A DNA stretch of 64,000 bases, taken from Pseudophaeobacter profundi (GTDB taxonomy: Bacteria; Pseudomonadota; Alphaproteobacteria; Rhodobacterales; Rhodobacteraceae). The stretch covers positions 248,001 through 312,000 of the forward strand of contig NZ_JARJEF010000004.1 in the NCBI RefSeq assembly GCF_029697505.1, read 5' to 3'. Every line of letters starts with the position of its first letter. Within the stretch, counting starts at the first letter, position 1. This document shows, one piece after another, positions 9,893 to 16,990 of this stretch. The notes under the pieces are model-generated. The model did no database searches. It saw only the letters and a list, made by a program, of their open reading frames with translations, and was not told the DNA's origin. The translations under genes and the position numbers were made by a program.

Positions 9893-10016
9893 TCCCCTGC
9901 CGCCCCGCCAGAAGGCCGCGACAGCAGGTGAATATGACCAAAGCCCCCTAGCGTCGGGCAAAAGGCCACATATATCGGGGCCAGCGACAGCCACTCCCAG
10001 CAAAACAGAGCCCACA

Positions 10017-10769
10017 ATGCCCCCTTCTCCCAGCGTTCCAGCAGACCGACTCCTGCAGGCAAGCACAGCCCGCAGCGCGACCAAAACAGTGGTAATCGTG
10101 GCGCATGGCCAGCCCTCTGCCCCAGAGCCCGCCGAACGCGCCCTGGCCCAACTGGCAGCGCAGGTTGCCCGGTTCCTGCCCGGCTGGGATATCCGCTCTG
10201 CGACCCTGGCGCAGCCCGACCGCCTGGAGACGGTGATGCGAAAGGGCGCCCTGGTCTATCCCTTCTTCATGGCTGACGGCTGGTTCACCACCAAGGTTCT
10301 GCCACAGCGGCTGACCGCTATTGGCCACCGCCAGCTCCCACCATTTGGTCAAGACCCAGCCCTGCCAGAATTCTTGGCCAGCATGGTTCAACAGGCCCTT
10401 GCCGCGCAGACCGCAACAGCAGAAAACCACACCGCCCAAGACAGCCTGCTGCTTGCCGCACATGGATCTGCCCGCGGCCCGAAGGCGGCAGCAGCCACCG
10501 AACGCTTTGCCACCGCACTGCGCCCCCTGCTGCCCGGCCTGGATCTGGTCACAGGTTATATTGAGCAAGCCCCCTATCTGGCTGATATAGCTGAGATAAT
10601 GCCGCCTCAAAGCCTCTGCTTGCCGTTCTTTGCCCAGTCTGGCGACCACGTCACACAGGACATTCCCGCAGCCCTCGCCAAGGCCAAGTTTCAAGGCAGG
10701 CTGCTGCCAGCCCTCGGCACCGCGCCCCAGATCGCACAGCTCATCGCCAAAGCCATTCGGCGCGCCTGA
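10017..10769 (+). CDS. CbiX-like sirohydrochlorin chelatase family protein
   Basis: About 250 residues from the ATG at 10017; the frame is open further upstream but there it reads through the poly-G/poly-C hairpin and is not protein-like. Two repeated halves are visible, each starting with a CbiX signature: VVIVAHGQPS (first) and SLLLAAHGSARG (second), each with the His used for metal insertion or tetrapyrrole binding, followed by LVYPFFMADGWF and LCLPFFAQSGDH. This fits a two-domain class II chelatase acting in sirohaem or cobalamin synthesis. The metal (Fe, Co, Ni) cannot be told, and no cob or cys genes are adjacent. Confidence 0.75.
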   Translation: MPPSPSVPADRLLQASTARSATKTVVIVAHGQPSAPEPAERALAQLAAQVARFLPGWDIRSATLAQPDRLETVMRKGALVYPFFMADGWFTTKVLPQRLTAIGHRQLPPFGQDPALPEFLASMVQQALAAQTATAENHTAQDSLLLAAHGSARGPKAAAATERFATALRPLLPGLDLVTGYIEQAPYLADIAEIMPPQSLCLPFFAQSGDHVTQDIPAALAKAKFQGRLLPALGTAPQIAQLIAKAIRRA

Positions 10770-10936
10770 CCCAGCCCCAGCACCCGAAATTTTGAGCCGC
10801 GAAACATCCGAAATTGACAGCTCGTTTTTTCAAGGTTCTTTGTCACTTTGGCCCTTGCGAAGGCAACCGAACCTAAATAGAAGGTGTGTCAGACTGTGTG
10901 GCAGGACACCACCCGCCACGGTTAAGTCATTGAAAA

Positions 10937-11010
10937 GGCGAGTTGGCGGAGTGGTGACGCAGCGGATTGCAAATCCGCGTACACCGGTTCGATTCCGGTA
11001 CTCGCCTCCA
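10937..11010 (+). tRNA. tRNA-Cys (GCA)
   Basis: 74 bases including an encoded CCA. The acceptor GGCGAGT pairs with ACTCGCC; the anticodon stem-loop GCGGATTGCAAATCCGC places GCA in the anticodon; the T-arm CCGGTTCGATTCCGG is canonical. Its 3' part, from the anticodon loop onward, is duplicated 5.7 kb downstream, so the gene is an integration site whose function is kept by the element. Confidence 0.97.
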
Positions 11011-11028
11011 TTTAAAATCAATCACTTA
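10967..11028 (+). repeat. Left attachment repeat (attL) over the tRNA-Cys 3' end
   Basis: 62 bases identical to 16680-16741 except for one base (T at 11018 against G at 16731). It runs from the anticodon loop (TTGCAAATCC) through the acceptor and CCA into TTTAAAA and CAATCACTTA. Confidence 0.92.
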
Positions 11029-11058
11029 GCCAAATTTTGATAGCTGACACTATCGGCG

Positions 11059-11078
11059 TCTAAACAAATGTCTAAACA
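11059..11078 (+). promoter_or_regulatory. Two TCTAAACA repeats inside attL (candidate integrase arm sites)
   Basis: TCTAAACA occurs at 11059-11066 and 11071-11078, 12 bases apart and about 30 bases inside the left repeat. The same octamer occurs twice, in the same orientation, just inside the right repeat. Lambda-type integrases use such short direct repeats as arm sites; binding here is an inference. Confidence 0.45.
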
Positions 11079-11208
11079 TTCTGTTTTTGTTCTGTTCTGC
11101 TTTGCGTCTCTCGAGAACATGCCCGTTCACTAGACAGAAAGTCTCACTTGACCAGTTGGGCCGCTAGATTGGGCAGGCGTTTTACCGTCCACTGCAAAGG
11201 AAACTACA

Positions 11209-11298
11209 ATGCTAGACACCATCGGCCTGCCAGGCCTTTTCCTAATCGTCGTGATAGTGATCGTGTTTATTGTTGTTAGATGGCTCACAAGCCTCTAA
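11209..11298 (+). CDS. 29-residue single-helix membrane peptide
   Basis: The ORF begins MLDTIGLPGLFLIV and ends RWLTSL. Almost the whole peptide is one hydrophobic helix, closed by a positively charged end. AAGGA lies eight bases before the ATG as a good ribosome site. It is inside the element, between attL and the integrase. Size and shape fit small membrane toxins or small membrane regulators, but no family can be named and an antisense RNA was not identified. Confidence 0.4.
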   Translation: MLDTIGLPGLFLIVVIVIVFIVVRWLTSL

Positions 11299-11375
11299 GC
11301 GGTACCAGGTGAACTCATGCACTGGCAGTGCGACACCATCATGTCGCGAAATCCGCACCTCAGATGCAGTCTGGT

Positions 11376-11573
11376 TCAGGCATCCCCAAGAGCAATCAAA
11401 AGCAGAATGGCCAGCAAAGGGCTGCCTACAATCGAAATCAACACCCAGATTACAGGATCCCGCCTTCGAGCGCGCGCCATGTCGGCTGGAAGAAAGACAA
11501 ACAGCCATAAGATGAAGTAAAGTGCGGCAATGGCCGCAGCCAGTCCAACAAGCCCACCGAGCAGTTCAACCAT
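11376..11573 (-). CDS. Small two-helix membrane protein
   Basis: 65 residues from the ATG of MVELLGGLVG; the frame opens further upstream to 11636 and overlaps the integrase end, but those residues are polar and unlikely. Two hydrophobic helices (about 5-27 and 41-62) are separated by a basic loop, ADMARARRRDP. It lies just downstream of the integrase on the same strand and may be cotranscribed. There is no recognisable family motif; the gene is supported mainly by its clean membrane topology. Confidence 0.45.
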   Translation of the reverse strand: MVELLGGLVGLAAAIAALYFILWLFVFLPADMARARRRDPVIWVLISIVGSPLLAILLLIALGDA

Positions 11574-11625
11574 AGAAACACAATCTTCAATTAGAACGAA
11601 ATCGCTTAAGGTTCTAACGTGGTGT

Positions 11626-12633
11626 TTAAGCGCCAAACTTTCCAGTTCGTTTTTGCTGCGCCTGAAGCGCGCGAGCCTTTTGCCGCACTTTTTTAGTGTA
11701 ATGCAGAACCATTGCCGGGCTTTGACCAGTCACCGAGGCCACCAGCTCATCGCTGCAGCCCGCTTCTACAAGCTCACAGGCTGCGTTGTAGCGCCAGCTA
11801 TGGATATCGTAGCGAATGGCACCAATGCGCTCCCTGACGTTTCTGACAGCCTGTGATGCACCGCGATATGACCAACGATTGGTTCCGCGCTCATTGGTCA
11901 AGATAAACACCGAATGCCGACTAGCGCCATTCAGCGCTGCTTGCAGTTCCGGCAGGATCGGAACCCAGAGTTCCTTGCCAGTCTTGTTCTGGCGAATAAC
12001 AAAGCCACCATCCTGAATATCGGACCAGCGCATCTCCAAAACGTCTCCGATCCTCTGCCCCGTCCCGAGGCACAGTTCCATAAGCAGCCGTTCCCGCGTT
12101 CCGAAGGCGCATGCACCGCGATAAGCTTCAAGCAGCTCCTGAGGCCAAGGATCACGCTGCTGCTTTTCCGATTTGATCTCTGACACGCCCTTGGCTGGGT
12201 TGCTATCGCACCAGCCGAGATCCACACAATGCTCCATGAGGACCCGCAGCACACGCAGCGAGTAATTCGCGAAGTAAATCTTGTCCGCATTCGCGTCCCG
12301 CAACCGGATGACGTCTTTGCGCTTCATGTTAACTGGATTGGCATCAGCCATGATTGACAGGAAGAATTCCAGATATTTGTCATAATCGAGCGCAGTTCTT
12401 GGCTTGAGCCGCGTATAACGTGGCGACTTTCGGTAATCACTGATCAAAGCTGAGAAGCTCCGAACGTTGACCCGCTTGGGCTCCGCCCTGCCCGCAAGAA
12501 TGTCGGCATATTCCTTCCAGAAATCAGCCGACCCAAAGTCGTGCTGGAACTTTCTGGACGGCCAGCCACGACGCTGAAAGTATAGCCCGTTTCGCTGCCG
12601 ATAGACATGCTTGGGAAGTTCACGCTTTGCCAT
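11626..12633 (-). CDS. Tyrosine recombinase (integrase) of the tRNA-Cys element
   Basis: 335 residues. Residues about 1-60 form a short N-terminal arm, 60-150 a SAM-like core-binding domain and 160-335 the catalytic domain. Catalytic residues visible: Arg194 in GTGQRIGDVLEMRW, a Lys in NKTGKEL (217 or 220), His278 and Arg281 in HSWRY, and Tyr312 in VLHYTKK. The usual His/Trp between the HxxR box and the Tyr is Gln304 (VTGQSP), a tolerated but less common variation. It points toward the tRNA-Cys 0.6 kb away. Its start overlaps the preceding 57-residue gene by 14 bases. It would excise and integrate the element through the repeats at 10967 and 16680. Confidence 0.92.
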   Translation of the reverse strand: MAKRELPKHVYRQRNGLYFQRRGWPSRKFQHDFGSADFWKEYADILAGRAEPKRVNVRSFSALISDYRKSPRYTRLKPRTALDYDKYLEFFLSIMADANPVNMKRKDVIRLRDANADKIYFANYSLRVLRVLMEHCVDLGWCDSNPAKGVSEIKSEKQQRDPWPQELLEAYRGACAFGTRERLLMELCLGTGQRIGDVLEMRWSDIQDGGFVIRQNKTGKELWVPILPELQAALNGASRHSVFILTNERGTNRWSYRGASQAVRNVRERIGAIRYDIHSWRYNAACELVEAGCSDELVASVTGQSPAMVLHYTKKVRQKARALQAQQKRTGKFGA

Positions 12634-12793
12634 GACGCATTTCTATCCTCTCAAATTCGTCAACGGTTGACCCGCTTTCGAATTTAACCTCGATCCGCCG
12701 ACCTTCGACAACAACGGCCGAGACGGCCTTTCCGGCACGTTCAAGTGCTTGGAGCAAGCTGATTGCTTTCTGTTCTGTAATTGCCGAACTCAC
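12620..12793 (-). CDS. 57-residue protein preceding and overlapping the integrase
   Basis: It starts at a GTG (12793) with GGGAAAGGG about 8 bases upstream and reads VSSAITEQKAISLLQALERA, then a strand-like GRRIEVKFES segment and GSTVDEFERIEMRHGKA. Its stop lies inside the integrase gene (14-base overlap), which implies translational coupling. Small genes of this kind often precede integrases in alphaproteobacterial islands. A role as excision or expression partner is inferred from position only; it lacks a clear helix-turn-helix. Confidence 0.6.
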   Translation of the reverse strand: MSSAITEQKAISLLQALERAGKAVSAVVVEGRRIEVKFESGSTVDEFERIEMRHGKA

Positions 12794-12922
12794 TTGTCAG
12801 CCCTTTCCCTTAAGGCGGTTTGCGCGACCCACGGGACGAATGGGGAAGCCCATGCAAACCTCTGTTGAAAGAACTCTAAAGCATTGGAATCGTAGCTGAC
12901 AAACGGAACTGCGCCCGTTTTC

Positions 12923-13122
12923 TACTGACACTCTTTTGGCCTGAAATAAGCGGCTCCAAAAAATGATTCAATTCCAGAGGCGTGTCAGGATATTGCAAGG
13001 GGTTCGCAAATTGAGTGAAACATTACCACACGCGCTTGTGATGGTGTTGAAACATTTTGCTGAGTACCCAGCCTAAAACCCGAGCTCGAAACAGCAAATG
13101 TTACAGAAAAAGAGTGTCAGTA
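12923..13122. repeat. MITE-like 200-bp unit with 13-15 bp terminal inverted repeats and flanking TA
   Basis: TACTGACACTCTTTT at 12923-12937 has a perfect inverted copy at 13108-13122. The outermost bases of both copies are TA, so the unit can be read as TA, a 13-bp inverted repeat, 170 bp, the 13-bp repeat, TA. That is the layout left by IS630/Tc1-type insertion. No ORF of note lies between. It occupies the 540-base gap between the integrase leader gene and the coiled-coil gene; the rest of that gap shows no gene I can support. Confidence 0.4.
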
Positions 13123-13294
13123 AATGTATACAGGAACAAGGGGGGAGGTGTTTGTGGCTCGCCCTTCTCTTCCTCCGATACTTAAAGTCTCCGGAAGAAA
13201 AGGGCTTGAGGCGAAAGAATAGCAGGCGTGCGGGCAAAATGGAACGCTCAAGGCACCGCTTCCACTCTTTGGCGCCCCCACTTCCTGCAGCAAA

Positions 13295-13337
13295 GCCATA
13301 GGGGCCCTCTTTGCTAGCGTCTAAGCGCCCCTATGGC
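13295..13337 (+). promoter_or_regulatory. Inverted repeat enclosing the start codon of the coiled-coil gene
   Basis: GCCATAGGGGC (13295-13305) and GCCCCTATGGC (13327-13337) are perfect inverted copies with a 21-base loop. The ATG at 13333 lies in the right arm, so in RNA the start codon would be paired. No ribosome site is visible before it. Confidence 0.5.
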
Positions 13338-15066
13338 TGCGAAAACTCTTCTCCCACCGAAGGAGCTGAAAACCGCAGGAGGTCAGCAATGCGCAGTAAC
13401 CGGCCTTTGCAAAGTCCGAGTTTTCCCCAAAATCACAGTTCGCTACCGCTGCCACGCCCCGTTGGAAACGGCCATTGATGAAGCCTCCGTCGAGGTCTCG
13501 AATGTGACGTACGGCTCAGTAGACGAAGTCGGCCCTGACTGGTTCTTATCGATCTGCTGGCCGCGGAGAGGCGCTATATCGACAGGTCCCCCTGAAATAA
13601 CAATCCATAGCTGTAGTGTTCAGTTACAACGCCGGAGAAAGAGCGCGATTTCTATTAGCCGCACACGGAACTATTACCCCGACTGCATCAACCCCGCATC
13701 GCACCTTGGAGTTGACCAAAAATTCGCATACATCTTGTTGAAAGTGTGCGAATTGAAGGAACTTATAGTGTCCCGTTGGTCTAACGAATTTGAAAACCAT
13801 CCCATTCACGAGCTATTAAATCAAGCTGACGAGTACCTTGAAACAGGAGTGGAAGACACGGACGCGGCGCTTGAGGACGAACGCCGAAGAATTAAGAATG
13901 TGTTGGGCAACCTGCGCGAAATTGTAGCCGGGTTGGACCCAGAGTATTATCCCAAACAGATTCTAGACCAAATTCACCAGCATTTCACTCCCCATGTGCT
14001 TGGGCAGCTTAAAGCCTATTCAGCCAACCCAGCTGTTGACCAACTACGCGCCGCGAACGACCAGGCGACAGCGCAGGTGGCGAATACCTATATTCTTGCG
14101 GCAATGTCCCGCCCGCAAGAAGCTAAAGAGGCCATTCAGAATGCTCAGGATGCTTTTGGCTCCTTTGCCTATTCAATGGAAACCACCGCAAACGAGTCAG
14201 ACGAACGCTTTACAAAGCATGAAGCAGAACTGGCGTCAGTTGGCAAGAAAGTGGCGACGTTGATGCAAGCACTCAATGAGCTGGATGCGTCCGCAAATGA
14301 CAAACTGACAGAATGGCAAGACGACTTTACTGAAAAGCAAACGACACGCGCAGAAGAGTATTCCACGGCACAAATTGAGCGAGAAAAGAAGTTTGCAATA
14401 AACCTTAAGGAGCAACAGGAGAAGTTTGACCAAGAGCGAACCGATACCCTCGCCAAACAACAAGCTCACTTCGACACCGCATTTCAGGATTTCAAGAAAT
14501 CGGCTGGAAGCGCCAACAAAGACATTCACGAAAAGCAGGAAACTATCCGAAAATTGCATGATTTGGTGACCGATGAAACGGTGACGGGTGGATACCATAA
14601 GAGCGCAAGAGATGAGGGGAAGGCGGCAAATTTTTGGCGACTTTCTTCCATTGGGTGCCTTCTGATTACGGCAATATGGCTTGGTTTGAAGGTCAAGTCT
14701 GGATTTGCGCCTTTAGAGGGTGGTGGGGTGAATTGGCCCGACGTAATCGCTGCGTCGTCACTCACAGCCATATTTCTCTACGCAGCGGGCTACACGTCCC
14801 GCCAATCGAAGATGCACCGCGACAACGAGACGTTGCTGCGCTCTTACGCACTTGAAACACAAGCCTTGGACCCGTTCATTGCAAGCTTGGATTCGAAGGA
14901 ACAGCAGGCGGTCAAAGCAGAACTGGTACGGCGCATGTTTGGACAACAGAACGCGAACGGCACTAAGGAACCAACGAAGTTAGATGATGGTACGGTAAAG
15001 ACATTGGTGGATAAGGTTTCTGATACCGTCAGTGATGTAGTGGGCAAGGTCGTGGATAAAGGATGA
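13333..15066 (+). CDS. Coiled-coil protein with two C-terminal transmembrane helices (element cargo)
   Basis: 577 residues. The N-terminal 150 or so residues are Cys-containing and beta-like. A long charged helical region follows, with probable coiled coil from about 280 to 420, rich in Glu, Lys and Gln (KEQQEKFDQERTD, KQQAHFDTAFQD). Two membrane helices lie near 434-451 and 469-487, separated by a short loop, then RQSKMHRDNETLLRSYALE, a helical segment ending near 540, and a Lys/Asp-rich tail with VDKV/VVDK repeats. No catalytic motif is seen. The architecture resembles membrane effectors found in defence islands, but that is an analogy. The codon usage is less GC-biased than in chromosomal neighbours. 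The start is uncertain: the ATG sits in an inverted repeat without a ribosome site. Confidence 0.75.
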   Translation: MAAKTLLPPKELKTAGGQQCAVTGLCKVRVFPKITVRYRCHAPLETAIDEASVEVSNVTYGSVDEVGPDWFLSICWPRRGAISTGPPEITIHSCSVQLQRRRKSAISISRTRNYYPDCINPASHLGVDQKFAYILLKVCELKELIVSRWSNEFENHPIHELLNQADEYLETGVEDTDAALEDERRRIKNVLGNLREIVAGLDPEYYPKQILDQIHQHFTPHVLGQLKAYSANPAVDQLRAANDQATAQVANTYILAAMSRPQEAKEAIQNAQDAFGSFAYSMETTANESDERFTKHEAELASVGKKVATLMQALNELDASANDKLTEWQDDFTEKQTTRAEEYSTAQIEREKKFAINLKEQQEKFDQERTDTLAKQQAHFDTAFQDFKKSAGSANKDIHEKQETIRKLHDLVTDETVTGGYHKSARDEGKAANFWRLSSIGCLLITAIWLGLKVKSGFAPLEGGGVNWPDVIAASSLTAIFLYAAGYTSRQSKMHRDNETLLRSYALETQALDPFIASLDSKEQQAVKAELVRRMFGQQNANGTKEPTKLDDGTVKTLVDKVSDTVSDVVGKVVDKG

Positions 15067-15350
15067 CAAATGTGGGCGTAACCTCGCTGTCGCAGCGACC
15101 GGCCAGAAGCGGACACTCGCCGGGTACGCTATCGCCGCGGTGCAGTTTCCTCAAACCGGACCCCTATGGCGTCGTGCGGCATGATCGGGAAGGTGAAGGT
15201 TCCCTGAGCAGACGTTCTCAAAAAAGCGGGATGAAATGGGTCTTCTTAAGCGACGGTTGTGTCCAGTTTACCAAATTCGGACCTTATACCGGATACGGCA
15301 CCTATTTTGAATTGGTGCGAAACAGAATCGGTAATACTCGCGTAAACTAA
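15063..15350 (+). CDS. Doubtful 95-residue ORF coupled to the coiled-coil gene
   Basis: The ATG overlaps the preceding stop (ATGA), which would favour translational coupling, and it fills the roughly 300-base gap before the DUF4145-like gene. The N-terminal half is Arg/Ser/Pro-rich and does not look like a folded protein, so it may be non-coding or decayed. Apart from this ORF I see nothing in 15067-15368. Confidence 0.2.
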   Translation: MTNVGVTSLSQRPARSGHSPGTLSPRCSFLKPDPYGVVRHDREGEGSLSRRSQKSGMKWVFLSDGCVQFTKFGPYTGYGTYFELVRNRIGNTRVN

Positions 15351-15368
15351 CGAGCGGAATGGAGTTCT

Positions 15369-16139
15369 ATGATGGCAACTGACCGGTCCATTTGGCAGAG
15401 ATACGTCGACGAAAATTTCAGCAAATCCTATCCATGTCCACGTTGCACCAAGGGGCGGGTTCGGCGTGGAACTAACGATGTTATTCTAGTTGAACCACAT
15501 CATTCAAAACGAGAACACGTGAGTGAGGATTGGGAGCCTGACTGGATCAGAATGTCATTCACGACCATGTTGAACTGCGATCAAGAAAGTTGTGGTGAAG
15601 TTGTCGCGGTCAGCGGTCGCGCAGTTGTTGAGCACTATTGTCATTACGGATGGGGTGAAGAACCGGAAGACAGTGGTTACGCGACTTGGTTGCGGCCAAC
15701 CAGTATGTTTCCTGCTCCTCCGCTTTTTCCAATAGCCAAAAATATACCTAAGAAGGTCAAGGACGAACTGAAGTTGGCATTCCAGCTTTTTTGGACAGAT
15801 CGTTCGGCATCAACATCAAGACTACGCACAAGTCTTGAGCGTGTGCTCGACGATCAAGGTGTTGCGATGAGCGAACCAGACAAAAGCGGAAAACTGCGGC
15901 GTCTCACACTCTTCGAACGGATAGATCGTTTTGGCAAAGCGTCTCAAGATGTGGACATAGCAGAGTCGATGACTGCAATGCGTATTGTTGGAAATCTCGG
16001 AACACACGGCGACGAAGTTGTCGACGGGGATTACTTCGATTTGTTGGACGTTTATGAAGACGCACTTGCAGAGATATACGACCAAAAAACGGCCAAGCTC
16101 AAAGCCAAGAAGGCGGCCCTTATTGCACTGAAGCATTAA
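15369..16139 (+). CDS. DUF4145-like protein with N-terminal zinc-ribbon cysteines (element cargo)
   Basis: 256 residues. CPRC (23-26) and C70/C75 (NCDQESCGE) form a four-Cys set typical of a zinc ribbon. The C-terminal half (about 130-245) matches the helical DUF4145 pattern as I know it: FPIAKNIPKKVKDELKLAFQL, RTSLERVLDDQGV, and RIVGNLGTHGDEVVDGDYFDLLDVYED. DUF4145 is often attached to or near restriction and other defence genes; its own activity is unknown. GGAG precedes the ATG pair at 15369/15372. It probably forms a cargo pair with the coiled-coil gene upstream. Confidence 0.75.
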   Translation: MMATDRSIWQRYVDENFSKSYPCPRCTKGRVRRGTNDVILVEPHHSKREHVSEDWEPDWIRMSFTTMLNCDQESCGEVVAVSGRAVVEHYCHYGWGEEPEDSGYATWLRPTSMFPAPPLFPIAKNIPKKVKDELKLAFQLFWTDRSASTSRLRTSLERVLDDQGVAMSEPDKSGKLRRLTLFERIDRFGKASQDVDIAESMTAMRIVGNLGTHGDEVVDGDYFDLLDVYEDALAEIYDQKTAKLKAKKAALIALKH

Positions 16140-16308
16140 GGTCAAACTCTGTTCGATTTAATGGGTCGCGATGAGCGCAATTTAGTGTCAGTTCTTGCAG
16201 TTTATGGTCAAACGCTGGGTGGCCGTTCCGAAGTTTGGAGCCGTTCGCCGCGCCCGCAGTACTGGAGCTGGGTCCGACAGTCAGCATTGGGCTGACTGCC
16301 GCCAATAC

Positions 16309-16563
16309 CTACTTATTGAATACCTGCATATGCCCTCTTTGGCGTGCCGCCGCCTTCCAGTGTTTTTTACGCACGCCTTCGGGCTCAAGATGGGCGTATT
16401 TTCCGCCTGAAAACTTTGGCCAGTCCAAAGCTAGCCCTAAGCGCACCATTTCTGCGCTCAAGTCGCGCCCGTCTGGTAGGAAACAGGTTGCGACCAGACG
16501 ATCGTAAGAGAGCTCTGGTTCGATCTCTGCTGTGATCACCTGCCCTCTACAAAGCTGAACAAG
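16309..16563 (-). pseudogene. 5'-truncated staphylococcal-nuclease-like (SNase) fragment
   Basis: The readable segment runs from KWELVQLCRGQ through YDRLVATCFLPDGRDLSAEM to LGLALDWPKFSGGKY and LEPEGVRKKHW. This is the C-terminal half of a thermonuclease-like domain, with the DRxVAxC strand and the DLxxxMVrxGLA helix. The N-terminal half with the DGDTL and IRLxGIDAPE elements is absent; an in-frame TAA lies just upstream. It is at the right end of the element, 117 bases from attR. It probably cannot make an active nuclease. Confidence 0.65.
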
Positions 16564-16597
16564 CTCCCACTTGGCTTACGAAAGAGGGAAATTTCGA

Positions 16598-16646
16598 TCT
16601 AAACATTCACGCAATGTTCCCCGCATTTCAGCCTTATATCTAAACA
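16598..16646 (+). promoter_or_regulatory. Two TCTAAACA repeats inside attR (candidate integrase arm sites)
   Basis: Copies at 16598-16605 and 16639-16646, 41 bases apart and 34-75 bases inside the right repeat, in the same orientation as the pair at 11059 and 11071. They lie in a short AT-rich, gene-free stretch. Confidence 0.45.
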
Positions 16647-16679
16647 TAATTCCACGTATTTCCAGACAGATACCTAGTC

Positions 16680-16741
16680 TTGCAAATCCGCGTACACCGG
16701 TTCGATTCCGGTACTCGCCTCCATTTAAAAGCAATCACTTA
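16680..16741 (+). repeat. Right attachment repeat (attR), partial tRNA-Cys copy
   Basis: Copy of tRNA-Cys from the anticodon loop to CCA plus 17 flanking bases, differing from 10967-11028 at one base. The D-arm and 5' acceptor strand are missing, so this is not a second tRNA gene. Confidence 0.92.
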
Positions 16742-16785
16742 CATCACTCCTTGCCATGTTTGAGGCCCCGCGTTTACAGGGGTGT

Positions 16786-16990
16786 TTACATTTTTGTGTC
16801 TTGAGACAGTGATTTTGCTCGATTGAGCATGCGCAAGGCCGCATCGCTTTCGTCCGGGCTAACCTGCGCATAATGCTCGATTGCCTGCGCCACGTAGCGA
16901 ACTGCCCCCCCTTCAGCACCGCGATCTGGCGCAGAGACAGATCGGCATTCAGCAATCTTGTCGCGGCCGCCCCGCGTGTATCGGACAAAG
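16786..16990 (-). pseudogene. Frameshifted C-terminal remnant of a second tyrosine recombinase
   Basis: One frame gives LSDTRGAAATRLLNADLSL then RQIAVLKG; after a run of seven C (plus strand, near 16905-16911) another frame continues VRYVAQAIEHYAQVSPDES and DAALRMLNRAKS to a stop at 16786. Together these spell the end of an integrase: the (H)DxRGTAATRL helix with the catalytic Arg, the region before the nucleophile, and IEHYA with the catalytic Tyr. The single frameshift lies in the homopolymer. It ends 45 bases from attR and points toward the tRNA end, as an integrase of an earlier element at the same tRNA-Cys would. It is unlike the intact integrase in sequence. Confidence 0.75.

Larger units (their letters stand above)
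10967..16741. mobile_element. Integrative element in tRNA-Cys (about 5.7 kb)
   Basis: The element is bounded by 62-bp direct repeats (10967-11028 and 16680-16741) made of the 3' half of tRNA-Cys plus flanking DNA. A tyrosine recombinase gene lies 0.6 kb inside the tRNA end and points at it, the usual arrangement for tRNA-targeting islands. Direct TCTAAACA repeats sit just inside both ends. The cargo (13.3-16.1 kb) is visibly AT-richer than the surrounding chromosome and has no housekeeping genes. There are no replication, conjugation or capsid genes, so it would depend on host or helper functions to move. Confidence 0.88.

Noticed and set aside
13098-13301. 67-codon ORF upstream of the coiled-coil gene
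   Set aside because: Basic, no ribosome site, partly within the MITE-like repeat and with no recognisable pattern.
16681-16724. A second tRNA-Cys gene
   Set aside because: Only the part from the anticodon loop to the 3' end is present. It is the duplicated attachment site.
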